A stretch of DNA of 64,000 nt from Nannobrachium achirus. Lineage: Eukaryota > Chordata > Actinopteri > Myctophiformes > Myctophidae. The position numbers were made by a program, and so were the translations under genes. Positions within the stretch are counted from its first letter, which is position 1. Each line of letters begins with the position of its first letter. Of this stretch, positions 15,008 to 24,832 are shown in pieces. Under the pieces are notes generated by a model. That model was not told where the DNA came from. It saw only the letters and a list, made by a program, of their open reading frames with translations, and made no database searches. The stretch lies in NCBI GenBank assembly GCA_963921795.1, contig OY997653.1:5449104-5513103 (forward strand). Reading direction: 5' to 3'.

Positions 15008-15291
15008 CAGGGGTCCTCAACGTTTTCAGGCCAAGGACCCCTTAGTTGAGAGAGAGATGAAGCAGGGACCCCAACACCACCTGTTCATAGATTCCATATG
15101 GTTTCATCGTTTGACAGCACAACCATCAGTGTATTTTGGATTCATGTCAATGTGTGTTTTCAGATATTTAACCACTTGAACCGTCAATATATAATAAACT
15201 TGATCTTTAACTCTGTACTTAGTCTACTCTTTTCCCCCTGTACACCAAACCTCTTTGACAAAAATAGCAGATCCACAAGCTCACAACGGGC
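15008..15291 (-). mobile_element. hAT-type MITE, CAGGGGTCTTCAAC family, truncated at its hairpin
   Basis: CAGGGGTCCTCAACG at 15008 is followed by the usual family sequence. It breaks off in the left arm of the shared palindrome (about 15263-15291), and unique intron sequence starts only 33 bp before a FIG4 splice donor. Breakage inside the palindrome is also seen at 9822 and 48181. Confidence 0.8.
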
Positions 15292-15324
15292 GTTGGGAAA
15301 TTGCCATGAAGGACCAAAGGATAC

Positions 15325-15453
15325 TGGACTGGCCACAGAAGCCGTGGATGATGTACATGAGCCAGTCGCGATGCACCGCGTCCTTGACCCGTTCCAGGAG
15401 CTTCCCGTTCCACACGTACTTGAAGTAGGGCTCGTTCTGGAGGCCGTGGACCA
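15325..15453 (-). CDS. fig4: FIG4 exon (SAC domain)
   Basis: Encodes V(split)[19 protein letters not shown] then [20 protein letters not shown]. It matches the FIG4 region with the conserved YVWNG and HRDW...IIHGFCGQ blocks of SAC domains. The acceptor is TTACAG and the donor TCCA/GTATCC. It is 129 bp and in frame with both neighbours. Confidence 0.97.
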
Positions 15454-15475
15454 CTGTAAGGAGAGGACACATAAC

Positions 15476-16150
15476 ACATCTGGTTGGACCAGTGTATCCA
15501 AGCAGGATTAAACCCATATAGGCCTAGAATTATTGAATGCTTTAACCAGTGAAAAATAGCAGATATACAAGCTCACAGAGCGGCACCGAGTGCCGCGCTG
15601 CGAGCTTGTAGATCTGCTATTTTTGAAAAAGTCGTGAAAATGCGTGCAAATCTTTGAATATACTTATGTATTTTCAAAGCGAACGTTGGTAAATCAAATG
15701 TTGCTTCTGGGGGGGTCCCTGGAACTAAATATTTTGAGATGGGGGTCCGTGGCCAAATACATATCATTTTGGGGGTCCTTCACATGAAAAGGTTTGAGCA
15801 CAACTGACATAGTAGTCTCTCAAGAACAGACTAACTGAGCTCCATTTAAGAGAAAAGGACCTTTTCTTTGACGATGGCTGGCCAGATTGCTGACATAGAA
15901 ACGTAGGTTTTTCAAAAAAACCTTAGAAGGATTCAAAAGACAGAATCGGGTCAAAATTCTAATTTTCACGGTTTTTCAAAAATAGCAGATCTACAAGCTC
16001 ACAGCGCGGCACTCGGTGCCGCGCTGCGAGCTTGTATATCTGCGATTTTTCAATAGTTAAAGCATAAAATATGATACACAATAATGTGTACCCGTTCTAA
16101 ATGGATTACATATCACCTCTGGATGGATCAGGGTATCCAAGCAGGATTAC
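15476..16150. repeat. Imperfect ~35-bp direct repeats flanking a MITE
   Basis: CATCTGGTTGGACC with GTATCCAAGCAGGATTA at 15476-15511 recurs as CCTCTGGATGGATC with GTATCCAAGCAGGATTA at 16114-16148, on either side of the MITE at 15512-16108. The repeat is much longer than a piggyBac or hAT target duplication. Confidence 0.75.
15512..16108 (+). mobile_element. piggyBac-like MITE, CCCATTTAGGCCTA family, full length
   Basis: Starts after TTAA with ACCCATATAGGCCTAGAATTA and ends GTTCTAAATGGATTA. Two copies of the shared palindrome (about 15549-15626 and 15975-16052) bracket the GGTCCGTGGCC / TTTGAGCACAACTG middle. No frame. Confidence 0.85.
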
Positions 16151-17277
16151 ATACACGTTGAGCTGACCCTTCAAATGGAAGGGAAGCTTAGCTCTGCTGA
16201 CGCAGACAGCGAAGCAATACTAACTAACACTGAGCTGCAGGATGACTTAACTCATCCACTACATTGGACGAGTTTGACGAGCTATAGTTATGGGTCCACT
16301 CTGCTTATGACGAATATGACGAGCTATCAATTAGCTTTAATAACTATAAAACAAAAAAGTATGATCGCCGATTCGCCGTCCATAGCGCTCTGTGGACCCG
16401 CCCTATTCACAAAAAACGGATCTAGATGTTCCAGAACGGAAATGGGGGGGCGGGACAACGACGTCTGTATCCTGTCTGCCGAAATGTCATCCGGTTCAAT
16501 GTTGTGCAACACCAGCGTGGCGCTCCGTCGGTTTCGCTTTGAGCGATGGAAGGCTGTAGTGCTTTGTTGCTTACCCTGCCTGGATCGTATTGTGAATGCA
16601 ATCGGTGAACCATCGCGCAATGGATTTGCGCGCGCGCCCACGTTAAAGGTAGGCAAAATCCTGGCGGTGTGGACCCTCAGAAGGGTCTTAAAAATAGCGG
16701 TGGGTGAGTTAATGATCCGTTGCTGGCGCTTATAATATGTATGTATGTGTGTATGTATTTATGCATGCATGATGCATGTATACCGGTGTATGCATATGCA
16801 CCATCTATCACGTACTGTACATACATGCATACATACACGTAAATCTGTGCACCAAAGATCGTCTAAATAGAGTTAAAGAGCTAAACTAAACTAATACAGA
16901 ACAAACAATAATAGTATAGTATCCTGCACTGAAATGTATTTTTTTGTTTTTTTGTTTTGAAAAACGATTCATTATTTTTCTTTCTTTCTTCATGGATTGT
17001 CTTGTGTTTTTGTTTGTATTGTCTGAGTGGTAGCATGTTATAAAAAATTGAAAACCTTGAATAAAATAATGTTAAAAAAAATGAAAAACTATTTATTCAA
17101 AAATTACAAAAATGTATGTGGCTACATTATATACTGTACATAGCAGCAACTACCTCAAAAGAGATACCTCGATGCTTTTATCGTAATCAAATATGTCTGG
17201 GTTAACACATTTGTTGCAATGAAAAAATCTCTCTGACGGTCCAAGATGCCATGTCTCCATAGACTTCATGCCTAGAT
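16150..17277. other. Repeat-derived sequence, no supported gene
   Basis: 16325-16480 resembles about 30540-30640 (AATTAGCTTTAAT...AAAGTATGATC then CCCGCC), so it is repeat DNA. The long plus-strand frame through 16175-16735 has no family resemblance and is not called. The rest is A/T-rich with TGTATGTA and ACATGCAT runs. Confidence 0.5.
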
Positions 17278-17284
17278 CATGCAC

Positions 17285-17323
<39 letters not shown>

Positions 17324-17640
17324 ATGCTTTTCACAGCTTTCAAATCAAAAAAATCCGCTTGGAAATCCATTCAGGCATTCATGAGATAGCAGCCATTATG
17401 TTTTCTTCAAATGTAAACAAACATGGCTGCCATGTTTTAAAGATGTGATTGGTATGGGCCGGGGGTTAAACATGCAATTTCGCGATCGCGATAATGCCTA
17501 GTGCCTTTTTTTTTTTTTTTAACGGCCCAAACTTGGGAAACTCGGGGTTGGCACAGGTATGGTACCTATACAAACTCGGGAAACTCGGGGTTGGCACAGG
17601 TATGGTACCTATACAAACTCGGGAAACTCGGGGTTGGCAT
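17278..17640 (-). mobile_element. CATGGCAGCCATG-type element, copy 2, with 43-bp tandem repeats
   Basis: Contains (TG)n at 17288-17322, ATGGCTGCCATG and TTTCGCGATCGCGATAATG. At 17529-17640 a 43-bp unit (AAACTCGGGAAACTCGGGG ... TGGTACCTATAC) is repeated about 2.5 times. Single copies of that unit occur in the relatives near 23707 and 24930. Confidence 0.75.
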
Positions 17641-17671
17641 CAGATGTGTTAACAACAAGCCTGAGAGGTAA

Positions 17672-17847
17672 AGCAGTGGTTCTCAACCTGTGAAAAGAGC
17701 AGATCTACATTGCTCACAACGCCTCGCGTTTATGTAGAGCTGCTATTTTCACAATAGAACCGTGTTATGCAAAATGTAATGCCTCAACTCTTAGTGGTCC
17801 CCTGTTAAAATATGATTATTTTGGGGGTTGCGGGTTGAGAACCACTG
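17672..17847 (+). mobile_element. Short hAT-like MITE, CAGTGGTTCTCAAC family
   Basis: A 176-bp element from CAGTGGTTCTCAACCTG to GTTGAGAACCACTG with one degenerate copy of the shared palindrome (17696-17757). It is the smallest family member here and ends 34 bp from a FIG4 splice donor. Confidence 0.85.
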
Positions 17848-17881
17848 TAAGGTAAAGGAAGGTGTAAGGTTTTCAGCTGAC

Positions 17882-18051
17882 CATGTGTGGGCAGGCCTTC
17901 GTCCTCAAAGATGTCAAAGCTGTCCTGCTTGTTGTGTGCGTCGTGGGCCTCCTCCTCCTCCTCCTCGGCCGTGGGCGTCTCCGGCGGCTCACACGGCCTC
18001 TGCAGCAGCGTCAGGTTGTACTGCAGCGAGTGGCTCAGGTCATAGCTGTAG
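17882..18051 (-). CDS. fig4: FIG4 exon (linker before SAC core), acidic insert
   Basis: Encodes S(split)[16 protein letters not shown], then an acidic stretch with six consecutive Glu ([14 protein letters not shown]), then [16 protein letters not shown]. The [13 protein letters not shown] and FDIFEDEGL blocks are strongly FIG4. The Glu-rich segment replaces a differently composed, variable loop of mammalian FIG4, so it is a lineage-specific disordered insert. The acceptor is CCCACAG and the donor CATG/GTCAGC. Both splice phases agree with the neighbours. Confidence 0.96.
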
Positions 18052-18089
18052 CTGTGGGGAACCATGGGACATAGAAGAGAGTCAGGTTG

Positions 18090-18420
18090 TACTTAGTGGC
18101 TCACAGTGTGGCTGTGAGCTTGTAGATCTGCTATTTTTGATGAAAATGTGTGCAAATCTTTGAATATATGTATTTTTTAAGCAAACATTTATAACTCAAA
18201 TTTTGCTTCTGGGGCAGGGGCATGGAACTAAATATTTTGAGATGGGGGTCCGTGGCCAAATACATATAATTTTGGGGGTCCTTCACATGAAACATAGGTT
18301 TTTCAACACATTTTCACGATTTTTCAAAGATAGCAGATCTACAAGCTCGCAGTGTGGCACTGTGAGCTTGTATATCTGCTATTTTTCAATAGTTAAAGCA
18401 CAAAATAATTTAAGTGAATC
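18090..18420 (+). mobile_element. piggyBac-like MITE, CCCATTTAGGCCTA family, 5'-truncated
   Basis: Begins in the right arm of the first palindrome (GTGAGCTTGTAGATCTGCTATTTTTG region at about 18107-18140). It continues through the GGGGGTCCGTGGCC middle and the second palindrome (18325-18386). The left end is missing. Confidence 0.75.
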
Positions 18421-18925
18421 CTTGTACCCAGGGCCCAGAATTTGGTGCGACAACCCTGCACACGTGTAAAATCCTCAGTGTTCAATTAACATTTGGTTAC
18501 AGTCTGTCTCCAGACTTAGAAACGGGTAAAATTAGCACAGAGGGTCTTACTTGTGTGATGGCATTTACCGACAATGCCATTATTTAAGCTGTATTGCGTG
18601 TGTAGAGTAGAGTGTCCGTTTCCCAAAGTACAAGTTGTCCAATAAAATTTGTGGAAAGAGCTGGACTGAGTAATACTCAATTCACAACAATGTTGGTTGT
18701 GATTTTCTAATAATCCTTGACATTTCTCTTAAGCTGCTTGGAGTACTGGCTGAATATGACTATGAATATGAATATGACAGACAAAATAACTTTGGCAATT
18801 GTTGGCCATCTGCAAGAGATTTGGTGACGACGGAAAAAAAGCTGTTGAGTTCTGTCCCGGGACGTGCAAAGAATGTTAGAGAGGCAGTGGCTGACATTTC
18901 TAAAAGGGCCCTTTGGTGAAAATAT
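18421..18925. other. Unassigned intron sequence
   Basis: No exon or repeat recognised between the truncated MITE and the next hairpin. Confidence 0.5.
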
Positions 18926-18989
18926 TGAAAATAGCAGACCTCCAAGCTCACAACGCGACGCATTGTGAGCTTGGAGGTCAGCTATTTTC
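18926..18989. repeat. Shared palindromic module, stand-alone divergent copy
   Basis: AAAATAGCAGACCTCCAAGC pairs with GCTTGGAGGTCAGCTATTTT. Two stem positions differ from the common GATCTACAAGC core, and both changes are matched in the opposite arm. The sequence 18990-19591 after it is unassigned. Confidence 0.85.
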
Positions 18990-20588
18990 GTGCTTGATAC
19001 CGCGCTGAAGTTTCTGAACTAAGCTAAATGAAATCAATACTTGAGATGTGGCGTAACGGCATGGATTTCTACAGAGAGAGGGCAATTTGTTCAACATAAG
19101 ATGCTGCATTCAAGTTCAGGAGAGTTGGAAAAGGCAATTCTGTTGAATGCTGCCTTCAGGTATGGCATGGAAAGAGGGCATTTGCATTTCTTTCACCATG
19201 GTAAAAGATCTCTGTATCAACTCTATAGCAATGATTGCTAAAAGAAAATGCAGCAATTCAACACACATTTTAACTAAAGAAAATCACGTACTGCGCTATT
19301 AACACTTCGCCAGCCGAAATAGAATGGCTTGTTGGTAGATTAGCCGTGAAATTTCTATTATTATATTATGATCTGAACAGCATTCATTTTACAAGATCCA
19401 TCAGTGCAATATCATGTATTCTCCATCCCCCCACCCCTTCACGATTCCCCGTTGAAATCTCACCACGATCAGCAGTGAAATTCCTCAATCTGCATTGGCA
19501 TAGAGTGGAGGTTTTGGCCGAGGCATCTTCTCCCTGTGCGTTTCGCGTGCGCGATCCGTTCACGTAAATGTGGGCGCAAATAATCCAAGTACACTCTTAG
19601 AACAAAAACTAGGCTCTACTCAATTTTATTGGTGAAACATTTTTACACTCAAAAATATTGAGTAAATATTACTGATATGAAATCAGGTAAATGAAACTCA
19701 ATTAATTTGAGTAAAAGTAACCAAAACTTTTACGTACTTATTAACAACTAAAATTGAGTACAATGACCTAAAGAAATTGAGTAGATTTAATTAAATGATT
19801 CAGTCAATGCCACAAAAGACTACAAGTAAATAAATTGAAATATTAAGTAGATCTAATTGAATATTAGAGTATGATTTAACAAAACAAATATGTCACATTT
19901 ACTCTATTCATTTACTTTTATTGATTTAATTCATATAGTACCATTTTACCCCTTTCATTTACTTTACCTTTTACTCCAGGAGTACATGATGTCAAATGAA
20001 TACACATGAAATAATTATGCAGATAATTATGTTTTTAATCAACTCATTTTGACCATTGTAACACCACATCAAGTATGAACATTCAACATACTTTAGTATG
20101 TAAATGACATGCAACAATGCCTGCAAAAACAATATGTTTAAAGATAATGATCAGGAAAGGGGTATCCCTGACACTTTTAAAATTTTTAAAGTTTACTAAA
20201 GAGCAGTGTGTGTTCACAATACTGTATAAGTACCTCTAATTGAACTGTGCATACTGTAAGTAAGCAGTCTGTCAAACATTATGCACCATAAGAACAATGA
20301 GCCCATCAAATAAACAGTAAGTCATAACCACAAAATACATTAAAGAAGACAGTCAGAGGCCATTTGGCATGAAAGGAAATCACAACTTGGAATATGAAAT
20401 AATAAATAAGCATTTACAGTAGCTCAACATTTAAACATATTGACTATGCACACGTGTAATGTCTATATGCTAAACTGACCTGTTTGCATTATGACTCGAA
20501 TGCACCAGAAACAAACACTTTACATGAACTAATTACTATCAGCAACAAATACCATTGCAAAAATGCTGTTTTGACAATAAATCCACTT

Positions 20589-20957
20589 TCAGTTGGTTAT
20601 ACCCACGTTCTGAGAGCATCTTGCTGAACAGTAGTCGGCAAGCAGACATTTTTTCAGTCTCTGAACTTTGGCTGAAAGGTGTCCGGGATCCAACTCAACT
20701 AGTACTTTTTGGAACATCTCAAGACCATATCTGAGGTTCTTGGGGTATCTCAGATTAAAGGCATAGAACAGTCCCAACAGATAGCAGCAGATCCCCAAGA
20801 TTGTTGAGGGCAGTGATGCCCTTAATCACAATACCTACATCAGTAGGTTCATTCATTGAGTCCTCTTGGTTCTGCAGCAGGTAGATCTTCATCTTCATCA
20901 CCACCTCCTCTGTCAACTTCTCTTCTACTCTGACAGGTGCACCAGCAGCTTCCTTCC
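20589..20957 (-). pseudogene. Frameshifted 3' exon of transposon-carried protein
   Basis: Starting after a CAG acceptor, the minus strand reads KEAAGAPVRVEEKLTEEVVM, then [21 protein letters not shown]. After a frameshift near 20785-20800 it continues [20 protein letters not shown] and FQKVLVELD. The pattern 'EPTDIGIVLEG...LGD...LLGLIYALNLSYP..L+YTFE..QK..' is the conserved C-terminus of a large family of uncharacterised fish proteins, some with SAM domains. The frameshift means this copy cannot be translated intact. Confidence 0.7.
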
Positions 20958-21229
20958 TGCACACATTGTGAAGATAATTGTTTAGAGCTCACTTTCAGGC
21001 TAAATGTTACAAGACACACAGACACACATTGAGCAATCCTAGCTGTCTCCACACATGCAGCCCTGGGCATACTCTTGAATCAGTTGGACCAGACATGCAA
21101 CGGATGCAACAGCCATTCAGCCAATGTCACAACCTTCTCTGGACATCACTATGCTGTTCCTTTGCATGTGATGGTCTCATCCACGATCACATTAAAACGT
21201 CAAAAAAAATATTTTACTAACTTGAAAGT

Positions 21230-21309
21230 CCTTGATCTTGACACTCTCTTCTTCCAGATGGTCGACGAGACATCGGATGATGACCTCTCATGTTCGTTGA
21301 TTGGGGATT
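21230..21309 (-). pseudogene. Decayed middle exon of transposon-carried protein
   Basis: After CTGCAG the minus strand reads RGIPNQRT, an in-frame stop, then EVIIRCLVDHLEEESVKIKD. The R.(D/E)VIIR.L..YL pattern fits the same fish protein family, in the right order between the other two exons. The stop codon supports pseudogene status. Confidence 0.5.
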
Positions 21310-21601
21310 CCTCTCTGCAGAATAGAAACATAATTATTTGAACAATAAAGAAAAAGTATGACTGCACTTTCATAAACTAACATAAACTTTGTCAATACAA
21401 TTGTTTCCACAACCCAGTTTTAGCAACGGAAGCTGGGAGACTGTCCTTAGTAGCTATTAAGACATACATTAAGAAATGAATAATCAGGAGAGAGAGTTGC
21501 AGGGGATAAAGATGAGTTTAGCATAAATTAATGTAGTAATTATTGTCATTAGCCAGGTGAAATATAATTAAAGCAGTTAGAGTAAATGAAAGTTTCATAC
21601 C

Positions 21602-21741
21602 TGAAGTAGAATACTCATTTGTGCCCAAACTGCCCTTCTTGGACTGGAACATGGACAGTAGTTTGGGGGTATAGAAGTCCAACATTGCCATACATTTTGG
21701 CTCAAGATTCAGTGTGGTGATCATCCTGAACTTTGCACTAA
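21602..21741 (-). pseudogene. 5' exon of transposon-carried protein
   Basis: Encodes VSAKFRMITTLNLEPKCMAM, then LDFYTPKLLSMFQSKKG. It is bounded by an upstream CCAG and the donor CAG/GTATGA. The '(I/F)..ITT..L...F...LD.......L...FK.K.G' pattern precedes the other exons in the same fish protein family. It is open in itself, but the downstream exons are broken. Confidence 0.6.
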
Positions 21742-22024
21742 CCTGGAAGACAGAGATGAGGGGAAGACAGTAAAAAAGAAGACGTGAGATTATAGATCTG
21801 GTATTTTCCCCCAGGATAGGGATGCTAGGGTATACAAGTGGTTAACTACAATGACAAGATGTCTGTCACATTCAGGTCTAATTCCTGTAACCATTTCTGT
21901 AAACATCTAACAAGGCAGGCCAACTATCCTTGATGTCTGCTGGCTGACAACATCATGTCATCTAATGCTTAATATCTGCAACCCAATTTTACAGGGATAT
22001 AGTTAATAATAATAATTGTATACT

Positions 22025-22088
22025 TCAAAAAATAGCGGATATAGCTGATCTACAGCTCACAATCTTGAGCTTGTAAATTGGTCATTTG
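22025..22088. repeat. Eroded copy of the shared palindromic module
   Basis: AAAAAATAGCGGATA...GATCTACAGCTCACAA and TTGAGCTTGTAAATTGGTCATT retain the order of the module inside the 3.4-kb transposon. Many stem mismatches show it is old. Confidence 0.6.
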
Positions 22089-22546
22089 AGCATTTCTGAA
22101 GAAAAGAAAAGATAATAATTCAAATAACTGACAGCATGTGAGGCTTAGTCAATTTATGATTCCAATAATTACTTGGCCAAACCAAAATCAAGGAATACCG
22201 TATAATCATGTTGCTTATTTACTTCATACTTTTTCCAAGTCTTTTACACATGTAATCCTCATTGAACACCATAATAGATACATGTAGATAATATGTAGGC
22301 CTACCTGTGCATTTTATCTTCATTGTACACACCATTGTATGCAGCTGTGCATAGCTTGTAATAAATGCAAAAAGTCATGACTAGAGGGCTTGCACATTAC
22401 CCTCACTGTGACCTTAGCTGCAAACCTTTGTAAAGAACACAAGTTATACCCAATACATTTATGTAGCCTATATGCACAAAGATACAGTAAATCTACTTAC
22501 CAATATTTGCAAACACTCTCCAGGTCTCTTGTTGAAAAAGATGTGT

Positions 22547-22568
22547 GCTGCTGCTGCTGCTGCTGCTG
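22547..22568 (+). repeat. (CTG)7 trinucleotide repeat
   Basis: Seven CTG units within the 3.4-kb transposon. The nearby phrase CCATGAACCC is also repeated at 22599-22627. Confidence 0.95.
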
Positions 22569-22989
22569 TTTGTTGACAGAATGTTCCAGTAGAATTTTCC
22601 CATGAACCCTTTTTTTCCCATGAACCCTTGTGTACAATTTTGAATCTTAGTCATATCTACTCAATTGTTTAGGTTGTTGTGAGAGATGAAAGATTATTTA
22701 GTTGGAATGAATAATAATTAAGGGTCTTTTTAAATTGATCCATATAAGTACTCCATACTCAAATATTATGAAGGAAAATTACCAAAACAAATTGAGTATA
22801 ATTCATGAATAAAATCAGTTGGTCAAATACTAATTTATTCTCACGAAATTAACTCAAATAATATATGTACATCTAACTCAAAACGAACAGTTGGATTTTT
22901 ACTCATTTCGTTTGGTGTGACCTACTCAAACAATCACATACATGATATTCAGTGATTTTATTGAGTAAATATAACTTTTTCTAATAGTG

Positions 22990-23332
22990 CCATATACTCG
23001 GCCGCAGAATCATTTCTCAGAGTGTATGACTCCACAGTCAATGTGAACATTTTCGCTAGCTTAGCCCCTAGCAGTCCAGCTATGCTAACGCTAACGTCTA
23101 AACCATAAATGGATGGGAGCTGGGAAGCTCTAGCAGGGAAAGGACCTGACGTCACTTCCGCTTCATGTCAGAGGAGCCATGCGCTATCGATGGACGAGCG
23201 GTGACTAGGGAAGGTTAGACGATCGACGATTTTTGGATAAAAATCATTTATTTCGTTTTTAATGACCCAGTATGGTAAAAGATGGCCCGGCTGAGACTCC
23301 TTGTTCAGATGTCCGGTATAAAACGGTTTTAA
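22990..23332. other. Unassigned sequence
   Basis: Contains GCTAACGCTAACG-like repeats and mixed GC content. No gene recognised. Confidence 0.5.
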
Positions 23333-23795
23333 CACTTATGTTGCTATGATTTTTTCTCTTCAATGTCCCACGTTGCCATGGTTACCATAGACTTCCATGT
23401 AATTGCGCAATTGTGTAAAAAGTGCACGCCCATGCCTAGATGATGCACCACGTGTGTGCACACTGTTCACAGCTTTCAAACAAAAAAATCTGCTTGGAAA
23501 TCCGTTCAGGCATTCATGATTTATCAGCCATTATGTTTTCTTCAGATGTAAACAAACATGGCTGCCATGTTTGAAAGAATGGGTTGGTATGGGGGTTAAA
23601 CATGCAATTTCGCGATCGCGATCATGCCTAATACATTTCTGGAGGTCAAAAAAAAATGTTTGAAAAAAAAAATTGAAAAAGAAAAAAAAAAAAAAAAAAC
23701 GGCCCAAACTCGGGAAACTCGGGGTTGGCACAGCGGTAGTACCTTTTCAAACTCGGGAAACTCGGGGTTGGCACCAGATGTGTTAATATGGGCAT
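23333..23795 (-). mobile_element. CATGGCAGCCATG-type element, left arm of a 460-bp inverted pair
   Basis: From ACTTATGTTGCTATGATT through ATGGCTGCCATG and TTTCGCGATCGCGATCATG to CTCGGGGTTGGCACCAG. The same sequence runs in reverse at 24909-25368 with very high identity. The pair flanks 1.1 kb that includes another MITE. Confidence 0.8.
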
Positions 23796-23927
23796 CTCCA
23801 TACGGCTGTCAAAGTGTTAACATGCAGCAACGTTGGATTGATGCCATCACTAGGGACCAATACCTAATGGGCCTGACGCTGGCTGAAGCTGAGCCCCTCT
23901 CACTGAACCACCCAAATTGGAGAAGGT

Positions 23928-24396
23928 TAGGGCTGTCACAATTATTACATAACATAGTCTAATCGCAATTATTTGAGGTAATCGCAATTATTTTACATAA
24001 CCGTCATAATTGTTTCCATGTTGAGAAATGTTAATATAAATTATTTTACATAACCGTCATAATTGTTTCCATGTTGAGAAATGTTAATATAGTTACAAAC
24101 ACTTTCAAAAAGTAGTGGAAATAGCAGATCTACAAGCTCACCACGCGTCGCATCGAGCTGGTAGATCGGCTATTTCCACTATCAATGTTCTTTTTTTAAG
24201 TATAAAGTTGTCAAATATGTCAGTAATTTCTGTGTATATTTAGGTTATGTGTCATATCTACCATGTGCAACTTCAAAGCCTAAAAAGCGAAACAGAAATG
24301 TTATTGTCAACGACAAATACACAATTAAATTGTTAATTGCAATTATTTGAGGGACAATTAATCGTCATGTAAAATGTCATAATTGCGACAGCCCTA
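23928..24396 (+). mobile_element. MITE, TAGGGCTGTCAC family, copy 2
   Basis: Starts TTAGGGCTGTCACAATTATT and ends ATTGCGACAGCCCTA. It contains a 50-bp internal tandem repeat (ATTATTTTACATAACCGTCA ... TTAATATA, about 23987-24091) and a complete palindromic module at 24113-24180 with family-specific outer stem AGTGGAAATAGC/GCTATTTCCACT. Confidence 0.85.
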
Positions 24397-24832
24397 GAGA
24401 AGATTGGTGAATCTGATTGGCACTAAGCATGGCGCCGCCACCGTCGCCGAGCAAGAGACCCCGATGATGATGGCCGGTAACATTGTATTGTCCTAGTTCT
24501 CTTGCATTCACTTCATTATAACAGCCTTTGCTTGCTTTGCTGTGTGGTAAACTAGGTCAGTGGAACACTACTGAAGAGCACCAAATTTAATATCAGTCTA
24601 TTTTTCATGATTGTGGTTCAGAATGTTTCTTTAGCAAATTATAATGCCTTGCAAAGAAAAGTGTGTCACATACTGTGTGCTGTACATAATACATTGATGT
24701 CACGCCAAACTGTACTGGAAAAGAGGACCAGGGTGTTTAGATGAAATGGTACTGGCTGTAATTTTCTGTGTAATTGCGACCGTCAGGTCACAGTTACTAT
24801 CAAAACCTCCACCAGCTTTTTTCTACCGTACA
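24397..24832. other. Unassigned sequence with hairpin-repeat copy
   Basis: 24768-24815 is the second copy of the hairpin-led repeat at 127-178. Nothing else recognised. Confidence 0.6.

Larger units (their letters stand above)
19592..22989. mobile_element. 3.4-kb DNA transposon with CACTCTTAGAA ends and a decayed gene inside
   Basis: The left end CACTCTTAGAACAAA is mirrored by TTTTTCTAATAGTG. Both subterminal regions are filled with TTGAGTAA/TTACTCAA repeats, as in CACTA-like elements. No transposase is visible. Decayed minus-strand exons of a fish multicopy protein family lie at 20589-20957, about 21230-21309 and 21602-21741. No clear target duplication was seen, so the exact ends and the superfamily are uncertain. 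Confidence 0.7.

Noticed and set aside
16175-16735. 186-codon plus-strand open frame
   Set aside because: Part of the DNA recurs at about 30540-30640 as repeat sequence; composition and residue pattern match no protein family; no splice or start context.
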